Shown: piece after piece, positions 44,701 through 54,145 of the stretch
Numbering within the stretch: position 1 is the stretch's first letter
Layout of the letters: each line of letters opens with the position of its first letter
Program-made: the position numbers and the translations under genes
Notes under the pieces: model-generated
The model's input: only the letters and a program-made list of their open reading frames with translations
Database searches by the model: none
What the model was told of the DNA's origin: nothing
Source: an uncultured Clostridia bacterium
Lineage (GTDB): Bacteria; Bacillota; Clostridia; Oscillospirales; Acutalibacteraceae
DNA length: 59,698 nt
Direction: 5' to 3'
NCBI GenBank assembly: GCA_947627725.1
Contig: CANQXE010000016.1
Span: 1-59,698, forward strand

Positions 44701-46217
44701 GCACATTACTTGAATCAATTAATGCGGCCGGAATTACAAAGATTGGCAACAATGCTTTTGAAGGATGCACAAAGCTTGGCGAATTGACAATCGGAAACAA
44801 TATTACCGAAGTCGGCACCAATATTGTTAGCAATGAAACGGTGCTTACGGTTTCAGCTGCAAATAAATCAATTGTTGAGGCAGCGGTTCAATCCGGCGCA
44901 AAAGAAATCTATCTGAGAATTACTGACAAATGTATCGATCTTAGTGATACCACCTTAAATATTCCAAGTACAACAGAAACATTTATATTTAATGGATTTG
45001 GCAAAACATATAATAATTTAAGAATTGTGTCGGATGCAAAAGAAACAATAATTAACAGAGCCAATCTCATCTGTAATGGGCAGACACCGTTAGTTATTTC
45101 TTCCACTAAAGTTGAATTGCATGAGGTTAATGTTACATCACCCGGTATATGCTTGGCTCTGACAGCAAATAACACAAATCTTGCTTTAAGGGGCGAATCA
45201 ACATTAACTGCATCTTCCGGAAATTCTATGCTTTGCAAGGAAATTTCACTCAGCCAGATTGATGCTTCTCTTTCAACATCTCTAACAGTTGACGGCAATC
45301 TCTTAATTTGTACTTCAAAGGATTCTATTATTGCAGGGGAAAAATTCCTGATTGTAACAGGCAAAATAATCGGAATAACAGAGGATGAGTTTAACAATTA
45401 TCTTAAAGGTGTATTTACAGTACACTTTGACGCCAATAACGGTAGTGTTTCCGAAACGGAAAGAACTGTGGTTTACGGTTCAACACTTGAAACACTTCCA
45501 AAGCCTACCAGAGATTATTATACATTTGATGGCTGGTTTACTGATGTTGAAGGCGGAGAAAGAATAACAGATAAAACTGTATTCACTTCAACAGAAGATG
45601 TAACTTACTATGCTCACTGGACAATAAAACCGCTTTCAGATTGGGTTAAAGCATCCGAATCGCCGAAAGATGCTAAAGTTGAAAATACAAAGTACACATA
45701 TACTCAGCGTTTATATACAACATCTGCATCTTCAAGTATGAATGGATGGACAAAGTATGATACCAAGAGAACTTCTTGGGGAGCAAAACAAGGACCTGTC
45801 TATTCAGACCCATCAAACGGTTCGCGAAATGTTACATCGGAACAATATGTTGCTTCTCAAACTACACATTATGTTTATTACCATAGATATAAGAGTGGTG
45901 CATGGTCAGACGATGCTCATGCAGGTTCATGGGCCAGACATTCAGGACCTGATGTAACATCACCATTACCCAATGGTTACTATAGTTCTACAACAGGTCA
46001 GAGATATTCCGGTGCTGCCTGTGCATCTTGTGGTGCAACAAATCAATGGCACCTTGATTATACATATCAAACGAACAACTATGCTACTCGTTGGTACTAT
46101 CAAGAACCTATTTATACCTATTATTTCTATAAGGATGAAGATAAAGAATCTGCCACCACTCCAAGTGGCAATGATATTTCAAATGTTCAGGAATGGGTAC
46201 AATACAGAGAAAAATAA
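41787..46217 (+). CDS. Secreted cohesin-dockerin-LRR protein
   Basis: A 1476-residue secreted protein with signal peptide (RLIAFLAAIILVVTSFPAG). Domains in order: cohesin-like (about 35-170, related to that of the preceding protein), a type I dockerin with two calcium loops (GDVNEDGQINATDCVYIRR and ADVNADGRINSTDIVLIRR, about 173-232), InlB B-type repeats (about 350-490), a long Ser/Thr-rich segment with many TST tracts (about 500-850), a BspA-type leucine-rich repeat block (AFKNCTLLESINAAG, about 940-1010), another B repeat (about 1210), and an aromatic C-terminal domain. Carrying both a cohesin and a dockerin, it could bridge two partners. It lies 26 bases after the stalk gene. Confidence 0.85.
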   Translation: MKIRQRLIAFLAAIILVVTSFPAGVLTSLAAENSKAAITVDNNSAKPGSTLDVNIIINDNPGVLGATITVSNDEQLTLVNAKSGSAFEKLSFGKPGIYGSTNKFTWDGEKISPEDIKDGVILTLTYQIAEDAEVDTSYPITVSYEFGDVIDADMGPVELQISNGYVTVIDYTPGDVNEDGQINATDCVYIRRHITGGYNLNVFTEAAADVNADGRINSTDIVLIRRYIVDECKYDPEGYGVILRPSTNRHIHNMQAFEKKEATCTENGNIAYWYCEDCGNYYEDATGVKAITFENTIVKAKGHTIVVDSAVPPTYSKPGLTEGSHCSVCGTVIKPQKEIPKLQKTEYSITYHISNGDEYLAKQDIENTNPNTYTSEEGIPKFSNPSVPGYQFLGWYDLPSGDAAENIKSIPVGTSGNIDLYAKWEKISYKVNFSSDLIPVASETYTVDEDHVLPSPKLDGYIFAGWSDDNGTVIKTIPSGTIGSKTYTANWISERNQAWTYNNVGTPLIYEDNESNTILFIYNIGEIRNVPLSVVHDFGKINSNGVTKTHTETFTKTISEECMDTYTNTVQKATTDSYSWTLAKEWSNSTTVNETWAKENSVTEEQINSYYKDQSNNWYVSSGQSGSDSITSTDTSSDSLMLSSVRNKKTDDKHSTSTETNISANLDIKNTTTIGAELPIKGINVSAENKTEIGFGLSGSINNKESHSSRVQTDNTDSAQYNKSNYASTTANSTSSWNTESGYGGSSSVGQSQTSSKAISEKISEEYNIGKSYINTDSESSTQGTQTSQSTSDEYSSAVTYSTIEGQEVTETYTTQNTMSGYHRWIMAGTAHVFAIVGYDIASKSYFTTTYSVMDDKMYEYEDYSYQTASYDDNESSLIKFEVPMDITAYVGNRVCESDGLEVSKSGVITNYTGTDEYVVIPEYKVINNQDGTNSVIKVTGISSTAFAGKDITGIELSDFIKEIPDNAFKNCTLLESINAAGITKIGNNAFEGCTKLGELTIGNNITEVGTNIVSNETVLTVSAANKSIVEAAVQSGAKEIYLRITDKCIDLSDTTLNIPSTTETFIFNGFGKTYNNLRIVSDAKETIINRANLICNGQTPLVISSTKVELHEVNVTSPGICLALTANNTNLALRGESTLTASSGNSMLCKEISLSQIDASLSTSLTVDGNLLICTSKDSIIAGEKFLIVTGKIIGITEDEFNNYLKGVFTVHFDANNGSVSETERTVVYGSTLETLPKPTRDYYTFDGWFTDVEGGERITDKTVFTSTEDVTYYAHWTIKPLSDWVKASESPKDAKVENTKYTYTQRLYTTSASSSMNGWTKYDTKRTSWGAKQGPVYSDPSNGSRNVTSEQYVASQTTHYVYYHRYKSGAWSDDAHAGSWARHSGPDVTSPLPNGYYSSTTGQRYSGAACASCGATNQWHLDYTYQTNNYATRWYYQEPIYTYYFYKDEDKESATTPSGNDISNVQEWVQYREK

Positions 46218-46228
46218 AGTTTTAATTC

Positions 46229-46598
46229 AGCGAAAAGTCTGCCGTTAGGCAGGCTTTTCGCTTACTGTATTTTGTTTAATATGATTGTAAAAGGATTCGG
46301 AATCCTTTAGCCGAGCAAGGACAAAGCCTTGTGAACGCCAAGGTTCTGCATACGCAGTATACAGGTTCTTTTACCTCTGCCAAAGTTGGACAGTTCATAA
46401 TGAACTGTCCATTTTCTTTTGTCTTTTGGCAAATTTTTGCATCTTTTAAGGTGCTTTTTTAGTTCTGTGTGTATCTGCAATTATGTGTCTCAGACCTTTG
46501 TGAGATTTTTAGAGACCACAAATTCGTTAATCAATGCCAACTTGTTCAAAGACTTTTGAGAGATAAAGGCAAGGAATTGTTATCCCTTGCCTTTATCT
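46229..46598. terminator. Terminators downstream of the LRR gene
   Basis: Three strong stems: AGCGAAAAGTCTGCC/GGCAGGCTTTTCGCT (46229-46263), GGACAGTTC/GAACTGTCC followed by ATTTTCTTTT (46388-46410), and AGATAAAGGCAAGG/CCTTGCCTTTATCT (46561-46598). The 680-base gap 46218-46901 holds no gene I can support, only these stems and the structured repeat at 46270. Confidence 0.75.
46270..46385. repeat. Structured repeat, copy 1
   Basis: A 116-base sequence starting TTTTGTTTAATATGATT and containing AAGGATTC/GAATCCTTT, GCAAGG/CCTTGT and TGCATACGCAGTATACA stems, ending TACCTCTGCCAA. A second copy lies at 53818-53986, beyond the giant gene and its small neighbours. Confidence 0.75.
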
Positions 46599-46901
46599 GT
46601 GTTTAATTCGTTTCGCAACAAATGGAGCCATGCGTTTCCGCAACACAACACATACCACAATCGTTTGCGAATATCCAGACCAATTTTGAAATCTTAGGCT
46701 TTATATATTGTTTGTCTAGAAAATTTGAGGTAAGGGTACTGCAAAATATGCAATGCTCTCTACCACGTTTTTTATTTAAAACTGCTTTCTAATTTTTTGA
46801 AGACATTAAGAGATATACATGAGAATGATGTGATTCATTATGAAAAGCACCATACTATTTTAAATAAAAGTAGGGTATACCCAATGCCTTAGATTGACGT
46901 C

Positions 46902-49900
46902 TTAATTTATATGATTGTATATATTTGCATAAATATCACTTTTTGATTTGCCTTTAAATCTATTGAACAGAGCAAAGTCTTTAGCATTAATATATCCATC
47001 ACCATTCAAATCAGCAAATATATTGAAATCCAAATCGTTTTTATTTTTGTTTATCCATTGCTGCCATGCAGTTTTATCTTTGTCATCAATAACACCGTCT
47101 TTGACATAATCAAAGCATGCAATGGTTATGTCGCCGACATCAGTAACTACACCATTAACATTTACTAATACAGTGCGGTCAATGGTTGATTCTCCACTTA
47201 TACGCATTATATATACACCCGACACAACATTTTCAAACTGGAACGAGCCGTCTGATGCAGTAGTTGTAGTATATTGGTTATCTAAAGTTACAGTCAATCC
47301 GGCAGCAACATTTCCCTTATCACCATTAATAGATATTAACTGATATACCGAGCCTGTAACTGTTGCTGGATATTCAGGATCAACAACAAACAACGCCTTT
47401 AGATTTCTGTTACTGTTTACCTTGATTTCATAGGTTTCAGGTGTGTTGTAAAGAATATTTCCGTTTTCATACCAAGCAAAGAACTTGTAACCTTCATCAG
47501 GTACAGCAGTAATTGTTGTGGTAGACTCATAAGGGAAAGCACCTGAACCACTTACCGAACCACCTTTGTCCGCAGTAACTGTAACATTATAATCAGGATA
47601 TACATTTACAATTTGGCTGTTGTTACCGTAATCACTTTCCAATGCGGATGTCTGTGCTGATATATAAAAAGACCTTGCATTAAGTGATTCAGTTGTATCA
47701 AGATAACTGTTATCTATTTCAAAAGTAATAGCAGTTGATTCATTAGGTGACAATGTTACAGTAGTGCTGTCGATTATCTCACCAGAATCTGTATCCTTTA
47801 AGAAATCAATAGTTATATTATCAGCGGTATCAAAGCCTTGATTTGTAACAGTAACTTCAAATTGTCTGCCATTATTATCTGTTCTGATTTCCTTTACATC
47901 ACTTATTGCTACATCAGCAAAACCGAAAGAGAATTCTCCTTTATTATCATCAAGTGAAATATCTGTTTCACCCTTTGGAAGAATTTCAACGGTATAATCT
48001 GTTCGGGATATATTAGTCGGAAGTGTATATGGAATTTCAAGTTGTGCATTTTGTCCTGCTTCCAAACTCTCATTAACGACTAATGATTTTATTACATTGT
48101 TGCTGCTGTCATAAATATTTACATCAAACCGATTAACAGAGATAGAGCCTGTGTTATATACATCTGCTACGATTTTTATATCATTGCCGTTTGAGATATT
48201 GCCGTTGTATGTAATAACAGGATTTACAGCAATGTTGCAGAACTGATTCATTTTCCTTTGCATAAGGTTGATTGTGTTATCATCCTGAACAACACCGTAA
48301 GCCATTTCTATCTGACCGTCTGAAAGCATACAGGAATCCCATCCTCTAACACTTCCTATGGAATCAGAAAGAGGTTCAACAGTATTGAATGAATCTGTGT
48401 CGCTGTTGTAGTTTGTTACAAAGAACATACTTGAATTATCAACATTCTGTTCCCACATTACTGCTTTATTACCATTCGCATTCTTTAATGCTTTGATATT
48501 AGTTGCAGTAATATCCATATTTTCTGTAACGAATATTTTAGTGTTTATATCCCCATCAGTGATTTGAACAAGTGAATTACCGTTTATCCAATATAACTCA
48601 TTATCCAATAAACTTATTGAATAATCGGGGATATTATCATCGGTTAGTTGTTTAACACGATTTCCGTTGTAATAAAATATTTCAAGGTCATCAACAGTAA
48701 ATTTATCATCTCCTGTTTTGCTTGTATATGCGATAATGTTCTTTGAGCCATCGTATGAAGTGTCTATACTTGATATAACCTGAAGATCAGAGTCAACAGT
48801 TTCAATATCACTCCATTTGCCGTTAGTACATTCTTTTCTGAATACAGAGTTTGTACCTGTTAAACCGAAAGTATCGTTTTCAGAGTTCTGTACCCATATA
48901 ACAGAAACATCATCACCGTTTGATACAACTTTATGCATCATTTCCATATCGTTGTTATCTGTGGTTATGGCAGCAGAATTGTCAAAAGATGTTCCGTTGA
49001 AATGTGTGTACTGTAAATCAATGTTGGTTGACATTTCTTCTAAAGTAACTGTATTATCAAATAATTTAGTTGCATTTTGCCAAATGATATGGGCTCCGCC
49101 ATTGCCGTCAGGGTAAATAGACGGCTGAAAATCAGCAGTTTTGTCATCTGTTACAGGTTTTGGAATACTCCACTCGTCATTTTCAAAAATGCTGTACATA
49201 AGAATCGTTCTGTTTTCAGCAGACCTATTTGAAGAATCATCAATATACACCATCATCATTTTATCATTGCCGAGATTAATAATCTGTGGCAGACAATAAA
49301 TCTGCATATTGTTTTTGTAAACATTTGGTTCATTTGGTAATGCATAAGCCGAAGTTTGAGGTAAAGGCTCTATGAATTTCAAATCATTGCGTGATATTGA
49401 ATATGTGTTAGAAGGAACTTGAGGATATAGTTGTTTTTCAAAGAACCTCCACTCCCATCTATTTGCCCATATAAAAGCATCATATTCAAAGAAAACAGCC
49501 GCATTAAAGGTTACTTCAAACATATCCTTTAAATATTCGACCGGAAATTTTAATTTGCAATCAAGAGTTCCATTGATACCACCATATGCACGTGCAACAA
49601 ACACATTCGCTTCAACGCCTAAATTTGGTTGAACTTTAAATTCCACTTCTCCTTTAACATTTATAACCTCATAATTTTTTAATTCTAATTCTAATCTTCC
49701 CTCAAGAGAACCAACTATCTCAAATTTAAAACAGAGGGCAGGTACAGGTGTGATAGGATGTGATATACTGTGTGATATTTCACAATAAAATATCATGCCA
49801 CCTTCGATTAATTCACCTGAAGAATTGAATTTCATATAACCTAAGAGTCTGTTAGTAGAATCAAATCCAACCTTTCCGCCACAATCGTATAGACTGCCTT

Positions 49901-52142
49901 TCATAACATTAAATCTTTTAGTGAATTCTTTGTTGTTTTTACCAAATGCATAATATGTGCTTTTTACTTCCTCATATGCTTCTTTGAATTTTTTGCCTTT
50001 TTCTTTTTCTCTACCGCCAGAAATTTCGGTGGAACTTCCATTAACATTTAATCCAACAATAATTTCTGTGGTATTCTCTTTTTCGTCAAAACAACTCTCC
50101 ATATAGATCCCACTTGCAGGAATTTCAAATCCTATGTTTAGTTCAAAAAGATTTATTTCTGTTCCTAAAATATTTATAGTAGGACCTGTGAGAGTATCGT
50201 TTGCACTTTCGCCAAGATTTAACGATTTAGATGTTATCTGATTAGAAGTTTTAATATCCAGTTTGTCAACACCTTGATTTTTGCCAGATACAGCGTCCTT
50301 ATCAATTTCAATTCTGCCTTCACCGCTGCCAAGTGCGTTGTTACCCTCTAAATTTGCAAATTGAGAAAATGCCCAGTTGTCAGGAATTGGATAACCTAAA
50401 TTACCGCTGAATCCAGTTGACATGTCGCCAACAAAGCTGCTGCACGAATATCCTGCATTTGCGACTAATGTACAGACATATCTCGGAGCGTAAATTCCGA
50501 CTCTGTATATACTCTGTGACAGTTCGTTATATACGGCTCTGAAATACGGAATAACATTGCTGTTCACCTGATATTCAAGTGCATCAAAATCTACTGCAAA
50601 ATATATGATAGTGTCTTTTGGTATGCCGAGTTTTACAGCGGCATCTATTGCAGTTTGACCATCTTTTGTACCTTGACTTGCTGTGAAATAGTCAAGTCTT
50701 GTACCGCCATCCTGATATATGGGGAAGAATCTTAGCCCTGCGTTTAAAATGATTTGTTCTTCTTCAACAGTAAGTGCTTTACTGATTCTGTTACTTCCGT
50801 ATGTTCCAGTTAAATATCTGCCGACATAACGATAGCCGTTATCATACAAGGTTTTTGCTCTTGCTTCATTAAGAATCATTGCACAGTCTGCACCCAAAGC
50901 AGGACGGTTAGGATCACCACTGCTCAAGAACAGTGACATCCAAGTGCCTATGTCAACTTTTCCTGTTTTCGTTAATTTGTAAAAGTCTTGAAAATCTCTA
51001 ACAGCCTGTTGCGTTGCACTATCAAAATTACCATTAAAATTACCGCTTCCAAAGCCGTTTACAAATAATGCAAACTGAAGCAGTTTGGTAAAGGTTGATA
51101 TTTGTAAATCAGTGTAATAACTGCCATTGTATGTTAATGCAGCACCACTGCTGCGAGAATAAGGGATGTTCGGAGCACATTTTCTTGTTGTAGGTCCGAA
51201 GTTACCATTAGCAACACTTACAGGCAATCCTTCTTCTGCCTGATAAGCATAAATCAATGCACTGTTTGTACTTCTTCCATAAACACCATCACAAGGAATT
51301 AAACCTATGTAGGACTCATAATTTCTGTTGAATTCCTGTTGCATTGCTCTGACTTCTGCTTTCGCACCATATGATGAGCCTAAAAGTTTAAAACTATCCA
51401 TTGACATTAAGGCTTTCATTACATTGAGAGTAACTGTGCCGTTAGGATTAGTGAATCCCGCATCTTTCTTTAATTCAATAACAGCTTGTTCAACTTCTGC
51501 ATCAAAAACAGCATTAATTGTTACTTTTCCTGTGCTTTGATTATAGGAAATGTTATAACCGGGACAGTATCCTTTACACCAAAGAGCAAACTGCAATATG
51601 GCATATTTTTTATCAGTCACTCCATCTTTTCTTGACAATTGGTTTTGAGAATAAAGACTACTTGTGGAAGGTCCAAAGTTATTTGATAAACTGGTAATTC
51701 CTAATTCATGCTGCAATGCTCTTAATAAGCCGTATACTGTGTCCCAGCCAGTTTTTCCGTTTTCAGGTACAGAACCAAAACCTGAAACACTTCCGTATTC
51801 CTGATTGAGCCATCTTTGAGTATAGAATACCATTGGATCACCAACAACCTCCAATGCAGAAGCCGTTGATATTGAATTCTCTGCAACATTGTTGTCGAGG
51901 TTATTATAGTACGCATCTTCTTCTGTTCTATCTGCTGTTTCAGGATAATAGTCCAAATCGTCTGATTGAATATCTGCATTGGCAAGATATGCATCACTTG
52001 CTCCGATATATTCGTCAATATGTAACAGTTCGTCAATTTTTGGTGCAATAACTGCCGCAAGCACATTGATAGGTGAAATCAGTATAATTACTGCTATCAA
52101 ACTTGCTATAAGTTTAACACTTACTTTTTTGAATTTTCTCAT
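46902..52142 (-). CDS. Giant secreted peptidoglycan-binding/DUF1906 protein with C-terminal dockerin
   Basis: A 1746-residue secreted protein. Signal peptide (LIASLIAVIILISPINVLA), three peptidoglycan-binding-1-type units (about residues 100-420; LQHELGITSLSNNFGPST, MQQEFNRNYESYIG, FAVGNFGPTT-like), a DUF1906 glycoside-hydrolase-like domain (GADCAMILNEARAKTLYDNG to about 640; IYFAVDFDA, VGIYAPRYVC), a large beta-rich region with propeller-like and CARDB-type repeats, an InlB-like unit (VTADKGGSVSGSG), a carboxypeptidase-regulatory-like domain, and a dockerin (VIDDKDKTAWQQW, then ADLNGDGYINAKDFALFN). It could bind the wall at one end and a cohesin at the other. Convergent with the two cohesin genes. 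Confidence 0.85.
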   Translation of the reverse strand: MRKFKKVSVKLIASLIAVIILISPINVLAAVIAPKIDELLHIDEYIGASDAYLANADIQSDDLDYYPETADRTEEDAYYNNLDNNVAENSISTASALEVVGDPMVFYTQRWLNQEYGSVSGFGSVPENGKTGWDTVYGLLRALQHELGITSLSNNFGPSTSSLYSQNQLSRKDGVTDKKYAILQFALWCKGYCPGYNISYNQSTGKVTINAVFDAEVEQAVIELKKDAGFTNPNGTVTLNVMKALMSMDSFKLLGSSYGAKAEVRAMQQEFNRNYESYIGLIPCDGVYGRSTNSALIYAYQAEEGLPVSVANGNFGPTTRKCAPNIPYSRSSGAALTYNGSYYTDLQISTFTKLLQFALFVNGFGSGNFNGNFDSATQQAVRDFQDFYKLTKTGKVDIGTWMSLFLSSGDPNRPALGADCAMILNEARAKTLYDNGYRYVGRYLTGTYGSNRISKALTVEEEQIILNAGLRFFPIYQDGGTRLDYFTASQGTKDGQTAIDAAVKLGIPKDTIIYFAVDFDALEYQVNSNVIPYFRAVYNELSQSIYRVGIYAPRYVCTLVANAGYSCSSFVGDMSTGFSGNLGYPIPDNWAFSQFANLEGNNALGSGEGRIEIDKDAVSGKNQGVDKLDIKTSNQITSKSLNLGESANDTLTGPTINILGTEINLFELNIGFEIPASGIYMESCFDEKENTTEIIVGLNVNGSSTEISGGREKEKGKKFKEAYEEVKSTYYAFGKNNKEFTKRFNVMKGSLYDCGGKVGFDSTNRLLGYMKFNSSGELIEGGMIFYCEISHSISHPITPVPALCFKFEIVGSLEGRLELELKNYEVINVKGEVEFKVQPNLGVEANVFVARAYGGINGTLDCKLKFPVEYLKDMFEVTFNAAVFFEYDAFIWANRWEWRFFEKQLYPQVPSNTYSISRNDLKFIEPLPQTSAYALPNEPNVYKNNMQIYCLPQIINLGNDKMMMVYIDDSSNRSAENRTILMYSIFENDEWSIPKPVTDDKTADFQPSIYPDGNGGAHIIWQNATKLFDNTVTLEEMSTNIDLQYTHFNGTSFDNSAAITTDNNDMEMMHKVVSNGDDVSVIWVQNSENDTFGLTGTNSVFRKECTNGKWSDIETVDSDLQVISSIDTSYDGSKNIIAYTSKTGDDKFTVDDLEIFYYNGNRVKQLTDDNIPDYSISLLDNELYWINGNSLVQITDGDINTKIFVTENMDITATNIKALKNANGNKAVMWEQNVDNSSMFFVTNYNSDTDSFNTVEPLSDSIGSVRGWDSCMLSDGQIEMAYGVVQDDNTINLMQRKMNQFCNIAVNPVITYNGNISNGNDIKIVADVYNTGSISVNRFDVNIYDSSNNVIKSLVVNESLEAGQNAQLEIPYTLPTNISRTDYTVEILPKGETDISLDDNKGEFSFGFADVAISDVKEIRTDNNGRQFEVTVTNQGFDTADNITIDFLKDTDSGEIIDSTTVTLSPNESTAITFEIDNSYLDTTESLNARSFYISAQTSALESDYGNNSQIVNVYPDYNVTVTADKGGSVSGSGAFPYESTTTITAVPDEGYKFFAWYENGNILYNTPETYEIKVNSNRNLKALFVVDPEYPATVTGSVYQLISINGDKGNVAAGLTVTLDNQYTTTTASDGSFQFENVVSGVYIMRISGESTIDRTVLVNVNGVVTDVGDITIACFDYVKDGVIDDKDKTAWQQWINKNKNDLDFNIFADLNGDGYINAKDFALFNRFKGKSKSDIYANIYNHIN

Positions 52143-52253
52143 AATTTCAACTTCCTTTCTTACCTTTGTGAAAAATAGGATATTTTATTGACTTGATTAA
52201 AATATTGACATTTGCTATACTGTGTCTATATTAATTTCAGAGAGGGTATATTT

Positions 52254-52775
52254 ATGTGGCTTAATAAAAAGAAAAAAACAGGTTTAACTATATTGTTCGT
52301 TGGCGGTATAATTCTTTTAGCCGTTATACTTATATATGCTTTTACTAATGGACAACCAAAAACTCCAGCAACTTGTCAACAAGTAACTACTGTACTTTCT
52401 AATTTAGGATATGTTCCGTCAAATACAACAGCGTTATATTTAGAAGATGATGCCCAGCTTAAAAGTAGTGTTGCAATAGAAAATGAACAAATTCGTTTCG
52501 ATTTTTTTGAATTTTACAATGAAAACGGCGCAACTAATGTATATAGTAATGCTTGTAATCAAATGCTAAATTATAGAAGTAGTGGTAATATTAGCAACTC
52601 GGAAGGATATGCAAATTATTATATGCACTCGTTAAAATCAAGTGGAGTATACTATATTACTATAAGAGTCGAGAATACAGTTCTATATGCGTATTGTGAT
52701 GAAGATTATATGAATGAGTTAGGAAAGATACTATCAGGAATAGGTTATTCCGGGGATGCAGATAAAGATAAATAA
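52254..52775 (+). CDS. Small membrane-anchored protein, copy 1 of a paralogous pair
   Basis: A 173-residue protein with an N-terminal membrane helix (TILFVGGIILLAVILIYAFT) and a mixed alpha/beta extracellular domain. The strings YYITIRVENTVLYAYCDEDY and FDFFEFYNENGA recur in the protein encoded at 52969, so the two are paralogues. It is divergent from the giant dockerin gene across about 110 bases. The ATG at 52254 follows GAGAGGG; an upstream ATG at 52212 lacks a ribosome site. No known family is recognised; pairing with the giant gene suggests it helps secretion, folding or immunity. Confidence 0.8.
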   Translation: MWLNKKKKTGLTILFVGGIILLAVILIYAFTNGQPKTPATCQQVTTVLSNLGYVPSNTTALYLEDDAQLKSSVAIENEQIRFDFFEFYNENGATNVYSNACNQMLNYRSSGNISNSEGYANYYMHSLKSSGVYYITIRVENTVLYAYCDEDYMNELGKILSGIGYSGDADKDK

Positions 52776-52784
52776 TATAATTTA

Positions 52785-52892
52785 ATTTGCATAAATATCA
52801 CTTTTGATTTACCTTTAAGTCGGTTGATCGCGCGATGTCTTTAGTTTAATACCTACTTTTTTTGAATTTTTTCATAGTTTCAAATTCCTTTC
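52785..52892 (-). pseudogene. Deletion scar of a second giant dockerin gene
   Basis: These 108 bases match the last codons of the giant gene (TTTGCATAAATATCACTTT then GATTTACCTTTAA, compare 46922 onward) joined directly to its first codons and ribosome site (ACTTTTTTTGAATTTTTTCAT then TTTCAAATTCCTTTC, compare 52123 onward). Everything between was lost. The scar lies before the second small membrane-protein gene, as the intact gene lies before the first. Confidence 0.8.
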
Positions 52893-52968
52893 ATTTTTTT
52901 ATAAAATAATCAACATGATTATTTTGGTGATAATTGGTATACTTTGTTTGTAAATATTAAGAGATGCG

Positions 52969-53487
52969 ATGAGTATGTTTGAAAAAACAGTTTTGAAGCT
53001 TGGTAATAAAGCGTTCTATATATTTGGCGGCATAATTATCTTGCTATTTACAATAATAATGGTTTTTGCTTTTTCGGGTTCGGGGAGTAAAACTCCTCTT
53101 TCCTGTGATGAAGCAAATAATATAATCAGTAAATCAGGATATGAAGTTTCCGATATCACAAACTTATATGATACTAAAAATAATCCGCAAACAAAGGTTA
53201 TAGGCGTTGAAACAGATACTATGCACCTTGAGTTTTTTGAGTTAGAGAACTCAAATACTGCGGATAATATATATGGTCAATTTACAACATTAATGTTAGA
53301 TTATAGGAAAGGTAACTATTATGATGGCACTGCTGGTTATTCCAACTATAAAATGTATTGGATGTCATCCAATAATGTTTACTACACCATAATTCGTGTT
53401 GAAAATACGGTTCTCTATGCATATTGTGATGAAGATTGTAAAGATAGCCTGTTTAAAATATTAACAGACATGGGGTATGAAAGTTGA
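52969..53487 (+). CDS. Small membrane-anchored protein, copy 2 of a paralogous pair
   Basis: A 172-residue paralogue of the gene at 52254. Shared features are one N-terminal membrane helix (FYIFGGIIILLFTIIMVFAF), TPLSCDEANNIISKSGY near residue 45, LEFFELENSNTADN near 90 and the nearly identical IIRVENTVLYAYCDEDC near 145. The strong conservation of that last block suggests a binding surface. It stands right after the scar of a deleted giant gene, so it has outlived its partner. The ribosome site is weak (GAGATGCG). Confidence 0.78.
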   Translation: MSMFEKTVLKLGNKAFYIFGGIIILLFTIIMVFAFSGSGSKTPLSCDEANNIISKSGYEVSDITNLYDTKNNPQTKVIGVETDTMHLEFFELENSNTADNIYGQFTTLMLDYRKGNYYDGTAGYSNYKMYWMSSNNVYYTIIRVENTVLYAYCDEDCKDSLFKILTDMGYES

Positions 53488-53567
53488 TTTCAATAATATA
53501 GCAAATGTTTTTCAAATAAACTATTAGAAACAAGCACTGAACTAAGAATAAATAATATTACAGAGTA

Positions 53568-53589
53568 AAGGCATATTTTTATATGCCTT
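53568..53589. terminator. Terminator hairpin
   Basis: AAGGCATAT-TTTT-ATATGCCTT stem, then CTATTTTTTG. It ends the unit containing the small membrane-protein gene. Confidence 0.65.
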
Positions 53590-53817
53590 CTATTTTTTGT
53601 AATGTAAGGATTAATTTATTCAGAATAATTTATCAAAAAAACTTTAGTATAAGCAATAAAAAATACAAAAATGCATATTTTTATGACAAAATTGTTTAAT
53701 ATAAAAAATATTCCTTATAAATATATAAGTGTGTGAACATTAAAAAAGTAACACAATTTATATAAAAGTTTTTTTATTCAAGGGTTCAAATCCATACACA
53801 AAATTGCGAAATACATC

Positions 53818-53986
53818 TTTTTTGTTTAATATGATTATAAAGGATTCAAAGAATCCTTTAGCCGAGCACGCCTAAAGCGTGCGAACGCCAAGGTTCTGCA
53901 TTGCACCGCAAAGTAGGTTCTTATTACGAGCGAAGCGAATAACAAGGTTCTGCATACGCAGTATGCAGGTTCTTATACCTCTGCCA
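53818..53986. repeat. Structured repeat, copy 2 (expanded)
   Basis: A longer copy of the repeat at 46270: same start (TTTTGTTTAATATGATT), same AAGGATTC/GAATCCTTT stem and same end (TACCTCTGCCAA), but the inner module AAGGTTCTGCA-n-AGGTTCTT is present about three times. The surrounding non-coding stretch 53488-54145 holds nothing else I can support except the terminator at 53568. Confidence 0.75.
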
Positions 53987-54145
53987 ACACGATTTAGTTA
54001 GCAAAATTATTAAACTATGTCATTAAATAAAATATTTAAAAAAAGTATTTATAAATCAAACAAATATGAAAAAATAATTACAATTTTAATGATTTGAACC
54101 AAATTAAAAAGCAAAATCGATTAAGGTAAATAAGGAGGAATAGAT

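Noticed and set aside
53782-53793. GGGTTCAAATCC, a tRNA T-arm-like string that could be an attachment site remnant
   Set aside because: The flanks do not pair as a T-stem and do not match the tRNA-Leu at 22436.
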